Under the pieces are notes generated by a model. The model did no database searches and was not told the origin of the DNA. It was given only the letters and a program-made list of their open reading frames with translations. Both the position numbers and the translations under genes were made by a program. 64,000 nucleotides of DNA from the NCBI RefSeq assembly GCF_003814005.1, contig NZ_CP033898.1:310001-374000 (forward strand), written 5' to 3'. This document shows positions 29,147 through 38,628 of the stretch, piece by piece. Source of the DNA: Corynebacterium pseudopelargi. Lineage in GTDB: Bacteria > Actinomycetota > Actinomycetes > Mycobacteriales > Mycobacteriaceae. Numbering within the stretch: position 1 is the first letter of the stretch; each line of letters begins with the position of its first letter.

Positions 29147-30772
29147 TTAGTGCTGCACGGCCTTTTCCACACCAACGCCGGTAAGGGAACGGACCTGCAT
29201 CTCAGAGGCCTTGCCCTGGAAGTTATCGGGCTTGCCCACGAAGGTGCCAACGATGCCCAAGATAAAGCCCATGGGGATGGCGATGATCGAGGGGTTGGTC
29301 AGCGGGAACCAGGCAAAGTCGATGTTCTCGCCCAAGAAGGAAGTGGGAGTACCAGACACAGCAGGGGAGAAGATAATCAGAATCACGCTGGTAAGCAGAC
29401 CGCCATAGATGGAGAACACGGCACCGGTGGTGTTGAAGCGCTTCCAGTACAGCGAGTACAAGATGGTGGGCAGGTTGGCAGAGGCGGCGATGCCGAAGGC
29501 CAGTGCCACCAGGAAGGCAATGTTTTGGCCGATAGCGCCGATGCCCAGTACGATGGCGAGCACGCCGATGACCACCACGGTGATGCGCGAAACGCGAACC
29601 TGTTCTTCTTCTGTAGCTTCGCCATTGCGGATCACGGAGTTGTAAATATCGTGCGCCACCGAAGCCGAGGCGGTAATGGCCAGGCCTGCCACCACAGCAA
29701 GGATGGTGGCGAAGGCGATAGCAGAGATGCATGCCATGAAGATGGTGCCGCCCACTTCTGCAGAAAGCAGCAGCACAGCGGAGTTCACGCCACCTGGGGC
29801 ATTTTCAATGGCGTCGGTGCCAACGAGGGCTGCTGCGCCATAGCCCATGACCACGGTGAGCAGGAAGAACAGGGCCACAATGCCGATGGTCCAGGTAACT
29901 GAACGACGCGCCTCGCGCGCGGTGGGCACGGTGTAGAAGCGCATGAGTACGTGGGGAAGGCCAGAGGTACCGAACACCAGGGCCATGCCGAGGGAGATGA
30001 AGTCGAGCTTGGTCAGCTCATTCTTGCCGTATTTCAGGCCAGGGCCTAGGACGCGGTCGCCATCGGGGTGATTGGCCACAGCCTGCGAGAGCACCTCATT
30101 AAAGCCGCCGCGAACGGCGAAGAAGGTAAGCAGGGCAATCACGATGGACCCGCCCACCAGGAGCACGGCCTTAATCATCTGCACATAGGTGGTGCCCTTC
30201 ATGCCGCCGACGAGCACGTAGACGATCATGAGCACACCCACGATGGCCACCACGCCGGATTGTGCGGCGCGACCTTGAATACCAAGGAGCAGAGCCACCA
30301 GTCCGCCGGCGCCAGCCATCTGGGCGATCAGGTAGAACAGAGAGATCGAAAGCGTAGAGATGGCTGCTGCCATGCGCACGGGGCGCTGCTTGAGGCGGAA
30401 GGAGAGCACGTCGGCCATGGTGAAGCGGCCGGTGTTACGAAGCGGCTCTGCTACCAGCACCAAGGCCACGAGCAACGCGATGAGGAATCCAACGGAGTAG
30501 AGGAAGCCATCGTAGCCGTAGAGGGCAATAGCGCCGGTCACGCCCAAGAAGGCTGCCGCTGAGAGGTAGTCGCCGGAGATGGCGAGGCCGTTTTGCCAAC
30601 CGGAGAAGCTAGCGCCGCCGGTGTAGAAATCGGAGCCCTTCTGTGAGGTCTTCTTGGTGGCGCGCACCACCACCGTCATGGTGACGACGATGAAGAGGAC
30701 GAAGATGCCGATGTTGAGCAAGGGGTTGCCGGTATCGACGGTTTCTGAGGCCGCGAGATGAGCTGTATTCAT
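29147..30772 (-). CDS. mctC: Monocarboxylate/acetate cation symporter (SSS family)
   Basis: Integral membrane symporter of 541 residues with about 13 helices, importing acetate, propionate or pyruvate with a cation. It closely follows the ActP/MctC pattern: the N-terminal FYTGGASFSGWQNGLAISG segment, SFRLKQRPVRM, and AFGIAASANLPTILYSLYWK near the end. It lies three bases after a DUF485 gene, the same mctB-mctC pairing as in C. glutamicum. Confidence 0.92.
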   Translation of the reverse strand: MNTAHLAASETVDTGNPLLNIGIFVLFIVVTMTVVVRATKKTSQKGSDFYTGGASFSGWQNGLAISGDYLSAAAFLGVTGAIALYGYDGFLYSVGFLIALLVALVLVAEPLRNTGRFTMADVLSFRLKQRPVRMAAAISTLSISLFYLIAQMAGAGGLVALLLGIQGRAAQSGVVAIVGVLMIVYVLVGGMKGTTYVQMIKAVLLVGGSIVIALLTFFAVRGGFNEVLSQAVANHPDGDRVLGPGLKYGKNELTKLDFISLGMALVFGTSGLPHVLMRFYTVPTAREARRSVTWTIGIVALFFLLTVVMGYGAAALVGTDAIENAPGGVNSAVLLLSAEVGGTIFMACISAIAFATILAVVAGLAITASASVAHDIYNSVIRNGEATEEEQVRVSRITVVVIGVLAIVLGIGAIGQNIAFLVALAFGIAASANLPTILYSLYWKRFNTTGAVFSIYGGLLTSVILIIFSPAVSGTPTSFLGENIDFAWFPLTNPSIIAIPMGFILGIVGTFVGKPDNFQGKASEMQVRSLTGVGVEKAVQH

Positions 30773-30775
30773 GGC

Positions 30776-31120
30776 TTAGGCCTCCTGTTCCATCTGCTGG
30801 CGGATCTTGGCGGTTTCAGGATCGAGCTTGTTATCGGCGAATCGCACGTATGCCCAGGTGATCAGTCCGGCGGTTGCGAATTGTGCAAGGCCGAGGATCA
30901 TGCCGATGTTGATAACGCCGATGACGGGGGTGGTGACGAAGTCATAGGCGTAGGTGGCTACGACGATGTAGAAGAGGTACCAGGCCAAGAAGGCGACGGT
31001 AACGGGGAAAGCGAAGCCGCGGAAGGTCTTGCGGAGGTGCTGGAAGTCATCAGACTTTTCCACCGCAATGAATTCTGCTTCCGTGGGCACTCGCTTGCGG
31101 GAGTGAGATTGAGAGTTCAT
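30776..31120 (-). CDS. mctB: DUF485 membrane protein MctB
   Basis: Small membrane protein of 114 residues with two helices (about 38-60 and 72-95) typical of DUF485, always found beside SSS acetate symporters. It begins the mctBC unit; mctC follows after three bases. In C. glutamicum the partner is not proven essential for transport. Its promoter must lie in the 419-base region upstream. Confidence 0.9.
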   Translation of the reverse strand: MNSQSHSRKRVPTEAEFIAVEKSDDFQHLRKTFRGFAFPVTVAFLAWYLFYIVVATYAYDFVTTPVIGVINIGMILGLAQFATAGLITWAYVRFADNKLDPETAKIRQQMEQEA

Positions 31121-31489
31121 AGAAGGCTCGAGAGGTCAGTCGGCCCGCCGGGGCGGGGTTTGGTCAAAAGAGGTTGGCGGCTGACTTCAGTGGTCGAGGT
31201 TGAACCTGCGGCCAGCTGCTTGCAAAGAAACGTACTGAGCAAACGTCGAGCCCGCGGGAATTCTGTGAAACTAGGGTATTGCAAAATTAGCAAAACGCTG
31301 TGAGCAGCGGATTTGCTATATCAGTGTTACCCCCGTGGGTGTAACCTGAGGTAGTGATCTAGGGCACCTGGGAGGAGAAACTATCGCGCAAGCCACACAA
31401 AACTTGGTCTGAAAACGCACTTGGGTGTGACGCATGGGGCGCAAGGGGCTGGATTATTTTTATGCAGCGTTGTTGAAAGTGGCATGCAA
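31121..31489. promoter_or_regulatory. Upstream region of mctBC with regulator-site candidates
   Basis: No gene is seen. AGTGATCTAGGGCACC (31353-31368) matches the GlxR consensus TGTGANNTANNTCACA at 9 of 12 defined positions. GTTAC-N11-GTAAC at 31325-31345 is an inverted repeat. TTGCAAAATTAGCAAA (31279-31294) contains a RamB-like half-site. Carbon-source control of mctC in C. glutamicum makes these plausible; all are weak by eye. Confidence 0.4.
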
Positions 31490-31522
31490 AAAGCCGGGTA
31501 CGCACTGTGCGTACCCGGCTTT
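31490..31522. terminator. Strong 15-bp hairpin terminator
   Basis: AAAGCCGGGTACGCA, three-base loop, TGCGTACCCGGCTTT. On the minus strand TTTTTG follows, terminating the FGSS-repeat gene; A/T flanks make it usable from both sides. Confidence 0.9.
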
Positions 31523-31539
31523 GAGGCTTAAGGGGATTA

Positions 31540-31800
31540 CTAGTCCTTAATGCCGTTAACGCTCACCTCGGGGTGCAGGAATTCGGAGGAGCCGAATTCG
31601 TTGTGTCCGGAACCGAAGTCGGAGGAGCCGAAGTTGGCGTTATCGAAGGAGGAGCCGAAGTTCAGGTCGCCGACGGTCTCAGGGCCGTTGATGGTGAACA
31701 GGTTGGAAAGGTCAACGTCCGGGAGGGAGGTCTGGAGCTGAACAAGCAGATCCTTGATGGGGGCGTCGACGATCTGCTGAATTTGGAGGAGGAAATCCAT
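31540..31800 (-). CDS. Small acidic protein with FGSS repeats
   Basis: An 86-residue protein without a signal peptide. The first half is an amphipathic helix region (DFLLQIQQIVDAPIKDLLVQ), the second half has four FGS-type repeats (FGSS, FGSS, FGSG, FGSS) rich in Asn and Asp. The repeats are encoded by a recurring GGAGGAGCCGAA motif on the plus strand. It has its own terminator and an AT-rich upstream region. Size, acidity and lack of a signal recall corynebacterial porins (PorA/PorH), but there is no sequence match I can claim. Confidence 0.75.
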   Translation of the reverse strand: MDFLLQIQQIVDAPIKDLLVQLQTSLPDVDLSNLFTINGPETVGDLNFGSSFDNANFGSSDFGSGHNEFGSSEFLHPEVSVNGIKD

Positions 31801-32188
31801 GTGTTCTTCCTTCTATGAAGTGGACTTGTAACGTAAGGGACGCGTTGAGCGATATGCTCTCGCTGTTGCTTAAGTAAAGCGCACTTAAGCGCAATACGCA
31901 ACACTTCCTAGATGAATTTTTCTTTAAATAACCGTCTAATTATTTCAATTTTCCGGCAGATTATTGCCCTGGATTTTCCGCCTGACACCTCACGCTTGCG
32001 CAACTGGGCTGTTCGCTTATGGCGTACACGCCCAAAAATGCCCCTCTACCAGCAGCAATGGTGCGCTTATTGGGGTGGGTGCAGAAAATACGGGATTGCC
32101 AGGCCTACGACGGCGTTAGAGTGGGTAGACATTCACGCCCAAGGCCTATGGCAGGCCAATGGGGAAAGAAAAAATTAAGGGAGCAACC
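31801..32188. promoter_or_regulatory. Divergent control region of the FGSS gene and clpC
   Basis: This AT-rich region holds no supported gene. Left part: a perfect inverted repeat GCTTAAGT-N7-ACTTAAGC (31868-31890), lying about 70 bases upstream of the FGSS gene start, suits a repressor site. Right part: the ClgR box and the clpC leader. Confidence 0.55.
32014..32024 (+). promoter_or_regulatory. ClgR box of clpC
   Basis: CGCTTATGGCG matches the ClgR operator pattern CGCYNANRGCG at every defined position, with TT and TA on the outer flanks as expected. It lies 165 bases before clpC. ClgR is the known activator of clp genes in Corynebacterium and Streptomyces. Confidence 0.8.
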
Positions 32189-34816
32189 ATGTTCGAGCGG
32201 TTTACAGACCGAGCCAGGCGCGTGATCGTGCTCGCGCAAGAAGAAGCGCGAGGACTCAACCATAGCTATATCGGCACCGAGCACATCCTGCTCGGACTTA
32301 TCCACGAAGGCGAAGGCGTTGCCGCCAAGGCCCTAGAATCCATGGGCATTTCGCTTGAGGCCGTGCGCCAAGAGGTAGAAGAGATTATCGGTCACGGCAC
32401 CGAAGCCCCCGTTGGGCACATTCCCTTTACTCCGCGTGCAAAGAAGGTCCTTGAGCTTTCCTTGCGTGAGGGCCTGCAAATGGGCCACAAATATATCGGT
32501 ACCGAGTTCCTGCTGCTCGGCCTGATCCGCGAAGGCGATGGCGTGGCTGCCCAGGTGCTGGTCAAGCTCGGCGCAGACTTGCCGCGCGTGCGCCAGCAGG
32601 TTATTCAGCTTCTCTCCGGCTATGAGGGCGGCGAAAGCCCAGAGTCCGGTGGCCAAGGCGATGCCGTAGGTGCTGGTGCCACTGCCGCTGGCCGCGCATC
32701 GCGGGCGACCCAGGCCGCCGAGCGATCCAATTCGCTGGTATTAGATCAATTCGGACGCAACCTCACCCAAGCTGCCAAGGACGGCAAGCTGGATCCCGTT
32801 GTTGGCCGCGAGCAAGAAATCGAGCGCATCATGCAGGTGCTCTCGCGTCGCACCAAGAACAATCCTGTGCTCATTGGCGAGCCCGGCGTGGGTAAAACTG
32901 CCGTGGTTGAAGGCCTGGCCTTGGACATTGTCAATGGCAAGGTGCCCGAAACGCTCAAAGATAAGCAGCTTTATACCCTTGACCTCGGCTCCCTGGTAGC
33001 CGGTTCTCGCTACCGCGGCGATTTTGAGGAACGCCTGAAAAAGGTGCTCAAGGAGATTAACCAGCGCGGCGACATTATTTTGTTCATCGACGAGATCCAC
33101 ACCCTCGTCGGCGCCGGTGCTGCCGAAGGCGCTATCGACGCAGCCTCGCTATTAAAGCCGAAGCTTGCTCGCGGTGAGCTGCAGACCATCGGTGCTACCA
33201 CCTTGGACGAGTACCGTAAGCACATTGAAAAGGATGCGGCACTTGAGCGTCGTTTCCAGCCCGTGCAGGTGCCTGAGCCTTCGGTGGATATGACCATCGA
33301 GATCCTGAAAGGTCTGCGCGATCGCTACGAGGCGCACCACCGCGTCTCCATTACCGATGGCGCCCTGGCTGCTGCAGCGCAGCTTTCCGATCGCTACATC
33401 AATGACCGCTTCTTGCCCGATAAGGCCGTTGACCTTATCGACGAAGCCGGCGCTCGCATGCGTATTAAGCGGATGACGGCACCGGAATCTGTGCGCAAGG
33501 TCGATGACCGCATCGCGGAGGTTCGCCGCGAGAAGGAATCGGCTATCGATGCCCAAGACTTTGAGCTTGCCGCTTCCCTGCGCGATAAGGAACGCCAGCT
33601 CAACGAGGAACGCGCCGAGAAGGAACAGCAGTGGCGCTCCGGCGAATTGGTCGATATTGCAGAGGTAGGCGAAGAGCAGATCGCGGAGGTGCTCGGCAAC
33701 TGGACCGGCATTCCCGTGTTCAAGCTCACCGAGGAAGAATCCTCGCGTCTGCTGCGCATGGAAGATGAGCTGCACAAGCGCATCATTGGCCAAGACGATG
33801 CGGTCAAGAGCGTCTCGCGCGCCATCCGCCGTACCCGCGCCGGGCTGAAAGATCCCCGCCGTCCTTCCGGCTCCTTCATCTTCGCCGGACCTTCCGGTGT
33901 GGGTAAGACCGAGCTTTCCAAGGCGCTGGCCAACTTCCTCTTCGGCGACGATGATGCGCTCATCCAAATCGACATGGGTGAGTTCCATGATCGCTTCACC
34001 GCCTCGCGCCTGTTCGGTGCGCCTCCCGGCTACGTTGGCTATGAAGAAGGTGGCCAGCTCACCGAGAAGGTTCGCCGTAAGCCTTTCTCCGTGGTGCTTT
34101 TCGACGAAATCGAGAAGGCCCACAAGGAGATCTACAACACCTTGTTGCAGGTCCTTGAAGAGGGCAAGCTTACCGACGGCCAAGGCCGCGTGGTGGACTT
34201 TAAGAACACCGTGCTGATCTTCACCTCAAACCTCGGCACCCAGGACATTTCCAAGGCCGTGGGCATGGGCTTTAGCGCCTCCGGTGCTGATGATGAGGCC
34301 GGCCAGTATGAGCGCATGAAGCAGAAGGTCAACGATGAGCTCAAGAAGCACTTCCGACCTGAGTTCCTAAACCGTATCGACGATATTGTGGTCTTCCACC
34401 AGCTCACCCGCGAGCAGATCGTCGAGATGGTAGACCTGCTTGTCTCTCGTGTAGCTAAGGCACTGGCTCAAAAGGATATGGAAATTGAGCTCAGCGATAA
34501 GGCCAAGAACCTCCTGGCTACCCGCGGCTTCGACCCGGTGCTTGGTGCACGTCCTTTGCGTCGCACCATTCAGCGAGAGATCGAAGATACCTTGTCTGAG
34601 AAGATCCTCTTTGGCGAGGTTGCCGCAGGCGAAATCGTCTACGTCGATGTTGAGGGCTGGGATGGTGAATCGAAGGACACCGATAAGGCCAAGTTCACCT
34701 TCACCTCAAGCCCCAAGCCTCTTGACGATCTCGACCTCGAATCCGAGGAAGTGCTCGAGGCTCAGCAGGCAGTGATCGATGCTGCCGATGATCCAGAGGA
34801 CGTGCCCGAAAGCTAG
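32189..34816 (+). CDS. clpC: ATP-dependent Clp protease ATPase ClpC
   Basis: Hsp100 unfoldase of 875 residues that feeds proteins to ClpP. Two N-terminal Clp repeats (about 1-145) are followed by AAA+ domain 1 with Walker A GEPGVGKT near residue 231, a middle coiled-coil UVR-type segment (about 430-470), and AAA+ domain 2 with GPSGVGKT near 568. The C-terminus is acidic. ATG 32189 has an AAGGGAG site; an in-frame start at 32159 adds ten unconserved residues. The ClgR box gives stress-responsive activation. Confidence 0.97.
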   Translation: MFERFTDRARRVIVLAQEEARGLNHSYIGTEHILLGLIHEGEGVAAKALESMGISLEAVRQEVEEIIGHGTEAPVGHIPFTPRAKKVLELSLREGLQMGHKYIGTEFLLLGLIREGDGVAAQVLVKLGADLPRVRQQVIQLLSGYEGGESPESGGQGDAVGAGATAAGRASRATQAAERSNSLVLDQFGRNLTQAAKDGKLDPVVGREQEIERIMQVLSRRTKNNPVLIGEPGVGKTAVVEGLALDIVNGKVPETLKDKQLYTLDLGSLVAGSRYRGDFEERLKKVLKEINQRGDIILFIDEIHTLVGAGAAEGAIDAASLLKPKLARGELQTIGATTLDEYRKHIEKDAALERRFQPVQVPEPSVDMTIEILKGLRDRYEAHHRVSITDGALAAAAQLSDRYINDRFLPDKAVDLIDEAGARMRIKRMTAPESVRKVDDRIAEVRREKESAIDAQDFELAASLRDKERQLNEERAEKEQQWRSGELVDIAEVGEEQIAEVLGNWTGIPVFKLTEEESSRLLRMEDELHKRIIGQDDAVKSVSRAIRRTRAGLKDPRRPSGSFIFAGPSGVGKTELSKALANFLFGDDDALIQIDMGEFHDRFTASRLFGAPPGYVGYEEGGQLTEKVRRKPFSVVLFDEIEKAHKEIYNTLLQVLEEGKLTDGQGRVVDFKNTVLIFTSNLGTQDISKAVGMGFSASGADDEAGQYERMKQKVNDELKKHFRPEFLNRIDDIVVFHQLTREQIVEMVDLLVSRVAKALAQKDMEIELSDKAKNLLATRGFDPVLGARPLRRTIQREIEDTLSEKILFGEVAAGEIVYVDVEGWDGESKDTDKAKFTFTSSPKPLDDLDLESEEVLEAQQAVIDAADDPEDVPES

Positions 34817-34820
34817 CGAT

Positions 34821-34853
34821 AAAAAGGCCCAGGTTTTAACCTGGGTCTTTTTC
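34821..34853 (+). terminator. Terminator of clpC
   Basis: AAAAAGGCCCAGGTT pairs with AACCTGGGTCTTTTT around a TT loop, immediately after the clpC stop. Confidence 0.9.
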
Positions 34854-34905
34854 TATGCCCACAATGGTTGCGCCTAGGATATTGATCAATCAGAAAGGAT
34901 CGAAC

Positions 34906-35076
34906 GTGGGCATCTTTTTCCGCCAAAGAAAGAAAATTGGCAAAAATAGCTGGCTGAATGTATCCAAGTCGGGCACCTCTGCGAGCACCCGCATTGGGCC
35001 TGTCACGCTCAATAGCAGGGGCGGGGTGTATGTGAATCTCCCCGGCGGCCTGCACTATCGCGGGCGCTGGAAATAA
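34906..35076 (+). CDS. Small basic DUF4236-like protein
   Basis: A 56-residue basic protein: FFRQRKKIGKNSWLNVSKSG then STRIGP and GGLHYRG follow the DUF4236 pattern (F-R-x-R-K, N-x-S-K-S-G-x-S, G-L-x-Y). GTG 34906 follows AGAAAGGA. Its stop abuts the convergent bioN stop. A relative is at 19990-20178. Function unknown. Confidence 0.65.
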   Translation: MGIFFRQRKKIGKNSWLNVSKSGTSASTRIGPVTLNSRGGVYVNLPGGLHYRGRWK

Positions 35077-35691
35077 TTAATCCGCAGCACCCCTGGCGAT
35101 CAGGGCATCGGCGATGGCGCGGGCTCGTCGAATAGCTCGAATCAACACCGGTGTACCAATGGCGGTGATGGAGAAATTCACCCCGCGGGCCTTGCGGGCA
35201 TCAAGAACCTCAAACACGGTGCCGAACATCAAGGGGATCAAACGGATGGTCAAAGAAATGGCCAGCACGATCTGATCCACCGGCAGCCAGCGCTCGAAGG
35301 GGCGAAGGGAGCGCTCGAGCGCATCCATCATCGCCTCAAGCGGGGTGGTAAGCGTAAGCAAGGCGGCCAGCATCAACGCCGCCAAAAGCGCACCGGTGAC
35401 ACCGATGGCGCGATCCGGGCCATATTGCCACCACTGAAACGCACACAGCATGCCAAGCACCGGCAAGGTCATCCAGATCTGCGACCAAGCAATCCCGATC
35501 GGGATCCGCGCCACGGCATAGAGCAGCACCACAACGCCAATCACGGCCAAAGCCCAAGCAGCAGTGTGGACCCAAATGGCGGTGGTGATAACAAAGATCA
35601 CCAACGCTAGGAACTTCCATCCTGCGGGCATGCGGTGAATCGGCGTTGTGCCAGCAACATAAACGCCTAGGGGAAGGCGCTGCCTATTCAT
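35077..35691 (-). CDS. bioN: Biotin ECF transporter transmembrane protein BioN
   Basis: T-component of the energy-coupling-factor biotin importer, 204 residues with about five helices. The conserved cytoplasmic Ala-Arg-Gly coupling motif is seen as DARKARG, with ADALIARG near the end as the second. The start overlaps the bioM stop by eight bases. With BioM (ATPase) and BioY (biotin-binding) it forms the membrane complex. Confidence 0.93.
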   Translation of the reverse strand: MNRQRLPLGVYVAGTTPIHRMPAGWKFLALVIFVITTAIWVHTAAWALAVIGVVVLLYAVARIPIGIAWSQIWMTLPVLGMLCAFQWWQYGPDRAIGVTGALLAALMLAALLTLTTPLEAMMDALERSLRPFERWLPVDQIVLAISLTIRLIPLMFGTVFEVLDARKARGVNFSITAIGTPVLIRAIRRARAIADALIARGAAD

Positions 35692-36370
35692 GGCCAATAA
35701 ATTCCTTGTACTGGGCAATCACGTCTTTTGGGGGTCCATCGGCTGCAACTCGGTGGTTATGCAGGCAAATGGCGCGGTCGAAATCTTCAACAAATTCCAG
35801 GTCGTGGGTTACCACGATGAGCTGCTGATCAAGCGTGGAAAAGATCTGGCGAAGACGATCCCTATTGCGCAGATCCAACAAGGTGGTGGGCTCATCGGCC
35901 ACAATCAACTTCGGGTCAATCACCAGTACTGCGGCAAGCGCCAGGAGGTGCTTTTGCCCACCTGAGAGCACATGGGGCGATTGATCCTGGAGCTGCTCTA
36001 AGCCAAAACGGCGAAGAATCTCCTGCACGCGCTGCTTGCGCTGCTCTGCAGGCAGCTTAAATCTGCGCAAAGAGAAGGCAATATCGTCTGCCACCGTGGG
36101 CATCACAATCTGGTTTTCTGGATCAGAAAACACAAAGCCCACTTGCTTGCGCACCTGCTTTGCCTGCTTGGCTAGGTCGAGTCCATCAAACTCCACACGC
36201 CCGGAACTCGGTGCGCCAAGGCCATTAATCAAGCGCACCAAGGTCGATTTACCGCCACCATTTTCACCAATAATGGCGATGCGCTGTTCTTTAAGCTCCA
36301 AGGTGGTCGGCTCAAGGGCTGTGAACTCATCAAAGCGAACACAAGCCTGGTCAAAGCGGATTACTGGCAC
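35684..36370 (-). CDS. bioM: Biotin ECF transporter ATPase BioM
   Basis: ABC ATPase of 228 residues: Walker A GENGGGKST (about 35-43), Q-loop PENQIV, signature LSGGQKH near 137, Walker B LIVADEPT and H-loop VVTHDLEF. It starts three bases after bioY and overlaps bioN, so the three genes are one operon. Confidence 0.95.
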   Translation of the reverse strand: MPVIRFDQACVRFDEFTALEPTTLELKEQRIAIIGENGGGKSTLVRLINGLGAPSSGRVEFDGLDLAKQAKQVRKQVGFVFSDPENQIVMPTVADDIAFSLRRFKLPAEQRKQRVQEILRRFGLEQLQDQSPHVLSGGQKHLLALAAVLVIDPKLIVADEPTTLLDLRNRDRLRQIFSTLDQQLIVVTHDLEFVEDFDRAICLHNHRVAADGPPKDVIAQYKEFIGHE

Positions 36371-36373
36371 GTG

Positions 36374-36940
36374 TTAGGCCCTCTTACGCAGATCCGGGAA
36401 AGCCTTATGCACACCAGAAGCAATAGCCACCGCAGCAGCCATCTTGATCAAGTCGGGGATAATGAAAGGCCCATTGACTGCCAGGGCAGGGCCAAATGCC
36501 ATATCGGCGCGAAGCATCAAACCAACGCTGCCAAGAATGTATTGGATGGCCAAACCGCTTAGTGCCGCAATGGCGAGGGTGATGACAGCAGAAGCGCCCT
36601 TGCCCGCGCGGTAGGCAATAGCGCCTGCGACGAATGCCGCAAAGAGATAGCCCACCATATAGCCAATGGTTGGCCCGGCCATTGCCGAAAGCGTGGAGCG
36701 GCCACCGGCAAGCACCGGAATGCCAAGTAAGCCAATGGCAAGAAACAGTGCGGTGGCAAGCAGGCCGCGCTTAGGGCCAAGGATGAGCCCGGCTAGGATC
36801 ACGATGGCATTTTGCAGCACGATGGGCACACCGGCAGCACCCACGGGGATGGAAACGAAGGCAAAGACGATAATCAATGCGGCAAAGACCGCGCAGTAAG
36901 CAAGGTCTTGCATTGAGCTATTTGCAGATGAGGATTTCAC
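36374..36940 (-). CDS. bioY: Biotin-binding ECF S-component BioY
   Basis: Membrane protein of 188 residues with six helices and the BioY signature GPTIGYMVGYLFAAF. It captures biotin and docks on BioMN. It is first in bioYMN, and a BioQ-type operator lies ten bases upstream, so the operon is repressed when biotin is plentiful, as known in C. glutamicum. Confidence 0.95.
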   Translation of the reverse strand: MKSSSANSSMQDLAYCAVFAALIIVFAFVSIPVGAAGVPIVLQNAIVILAGLILGPKRGLLATALFLAIGLLGIPVLAGGRSTLSAMAGPTIGYMVGYLFAAFVAGAIAYRAGKGASAVITLAIAALSGLAIQYILGSVGLMLRADMAFGPALAVNGPFIIPDLIKMAAAVAIASGVHKAFPDLRKRA

Positions 36941-36949
36941 CCCAATAGC

Positions 36950-36962
36950 TTAACGTTGTTCA
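36950..36962 (-). promoter_or_regulatory. BioQ operator of bioYMN
   Basis: On the minus strand the site reads TGAAC-AAC-GTTAA, matching the 13-base BioQ palindrome TGAAC-N3-GTTAC of C. glutamicum with one difference. It lies directly before the bioY start codon. Confidence 0.8.
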
Positions 36963-37016
36963 GTTGCGTGGCACTAGCACCCAGCAGCAAACTTTCAGCG
37001 CGCAGCGCTGAGCTGG

Positions 37017-37895
37017 TTATTGCGGTAGCCGAAACGTTCCTTGCTCCGTTTGCTCAGCCAAGTGATCTTCGAGCAGCGAATAAAGCGCCCTTGAACGCTG
37101 CGCGGCATCAGGCCACACCACATCAATGTCTGCTTGGCTCAAGGGCCGATCTGCACTGCGAAGGGCATCCATAATCAAACCCCGCACCTGCCGATCGGTG
37201 CCCTGGAATTTTTGCTGCCTGCGCTTTTTAGCCGCCAATTCCTCATCGGTAGGCATGGGCTTGCCCAGGGCTTGCCATTGGCACTGCTGTATAACCGGGC
37301 ACTGTTGGCATAGAGGTTTAGGCGTACACACCAAAGCGCCGAGCTCCATCAGCCCCACCGAAAACACAGGCGCATCGTCTTCGGGCAATAAGGCTTCAAC
37401 CTCTTTGAGCTCACGCTTTGCGGCATTGCCTGCCAGAAAGCGGCCGTGGATCAGCCTGTTGAGCACCCTGCGCACATTGGTATCTACCACCGGCACGCGC
37501 TGGCCATAGGCAAAAGCGGCCACGGCACGGGCGGTGTAATCGCCGATGCCAGGTAGTGCTAAAAGCTCATCTACATCCTGCGGTACCTCGCCGCCATAGT
37601 CTTGGGTGATTATTCGGGCACACTCGTGCAGCCTGAGGGCGCGCCGGGGATAGCCGAGCTTGCCCCAGGCCCGCAAAATATCGGCCCTTGGTGCAGCAGC
37701 GAAGTCGGCGGGGGTAGGCCAGCGCTGCATCCAGGCCTGCCAGATTGGCTCTACGCGAGAGACTTGGGTTTGCTGGCTCATTACCTCGCTGAGCAGCACG
37801 CCCCAGGCACTGGTGTGGGGATTGCGCCACACAATGCTGCGGGCATTGTCGCGATACCAGGCGATAATCTTTGATTGCAGGGGTGCAAAATTCAC
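37017..37895 (-). CDS. mutY: A/G-specific adenine glycosylase
   Basis: Base-excision enzyme of 292 residues that removes adenine opposite 8-oxoguanine. The helix-hairpin-helix motif LPGIGDYTARAV with catalytic Asp in VDTNV, and Glu in LLSEVMSQQTQ, are intact. The iron-sulfur loop reads CTPKPLCQQCPVIQQC, giving C-x5-C-x2-C-x5-C, one residue shorter than the usual first spacing of six. It is divergent from the carbonic anhydrase, the same neighbours as in mycobacteria. Confidence 0.94.
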   Translation of the reverse strand: MNFAPLQSKIIAWYRDNARSIVWRNPHTSAWGVLLSEVMSQQTQVSRVEPIWQAWMQRWPTPADFAAAPRADILRAWGKLGYPRRALRLHECARIITQDYGGEVPQDVDELLALPGIGDYTARAVAAFAYGQRVPVVDTNVRRVLNRLIHGRFLAGNAAKRELKEVEALLPEDDAPVFSVGLMELGALVCTPKPLCQQCPVIQQCQWQALGKPMPTDEELAAKKRRQQKFQGTDRQVRGLIMDALRSADRPLSQADIDVVWPDAAQRSRALYSLLEDHLAEQTEQGTFRLPQ

Positions 37896-37960
37896 GGGAT
37901 TAGAAAGTTTTCCGGTTAAGTTTTAACAAGCAGGGTGCGTGAAGTGCCACAATACTTGGT

Positions 37961-38563
37961 ATGAGTGCGAATTCTTCTTCTACCCTCTGGAACACGATGT
38001 TGGAGGCCAATCAGCGCTTTGCTGAAGGCACACCTGCCCGCCCCAACCAGGATGAAGATCGCCGTGCAGCGCTGCAAGCCGGCCAAAATCCCTATGCGTG
38101 TGTCTTTACCTGCTCGGATTCCCGCGTTCCCGCGGAGCTCATCTTCGATGCAGGCCTCGGTGATCTCTTCGTGGTGCGTACCGCAGGCGAGGTGGTAGAT
38201 ATCGGCGTGATGGCCACCTTGGAATTCGCCGTGGCTGGCCTTGGCGTGGAGCTGCTGGTGATCATGGGCCACCAGAACTGCGGTGCGGTCAAAGCTACCG
38301 CCGAGGTGTATGAGGGTGCGGACCTTCCTCCTGCGCAGCAGCGGGTGTTGGTGGAGCAGATCCTGCCCAGCATTACCAAGGCCAAGCAGGCCGGGATGCA
38401 TGATCGCGAGGATTTCGAGCGCCAGCATGCCGCACGCATGGCAGAAAAGATTCTGTCTACCTCCTCGGTGATCCGTGAGGCAGTAGAAGCAGGCAGGCTC
38501 AATGTGGTTGCTGCTCGCTATAAGCTTGACGACGCCACCGTGGAAACAGTAGCGGCCTGGTAA
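37961..38563 (+). CDS. Beta-carbonic anhydrase
   Basis: Interconverts CO2 and bicarbonate, 200 residues, cytoplasmic. Zinc ligands are Cys and the Asp/Arg dyad in TCSDSRVP, and His and Cys in HQNCGAVK. It matches mycobacterial CanB (Rv3588c) in place. An AATACT box lies 7 bases before the ATG, so a leaderless transcript is possible. Confidence 0.95.
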   Translation: MSANSSSTLWNTMLEANQRFAEGTPARPNQDEDRRAALQAGQNPYACVFTCSDSRVPAELIFDAGLGDLFVVRTAGEVVDIGVMATLEFAVAGLGVELLVIMGHQNCGAVKATAEVYEGADLPPAQQRVLVEQILPSITKAKQAGMHDREDFERQHAARMAEKILSTSSVIREAVEAGRLNVVAARYKLDDATVETVAAW

Positions 38564-38628
38564 ATCCTCTTTGGCATGTCCGGGGTGTAAGCGTAGCCTG
38601 GCGCTAAAAAGTTCGTATTCTAAAGAAC

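Noticed and set aside
31912..32178. 88-codon plus frame before clpC
   Set aside because: It crosses the ClgR box and clpC leader, has no ribosome site, and its composition is unlike a protein.
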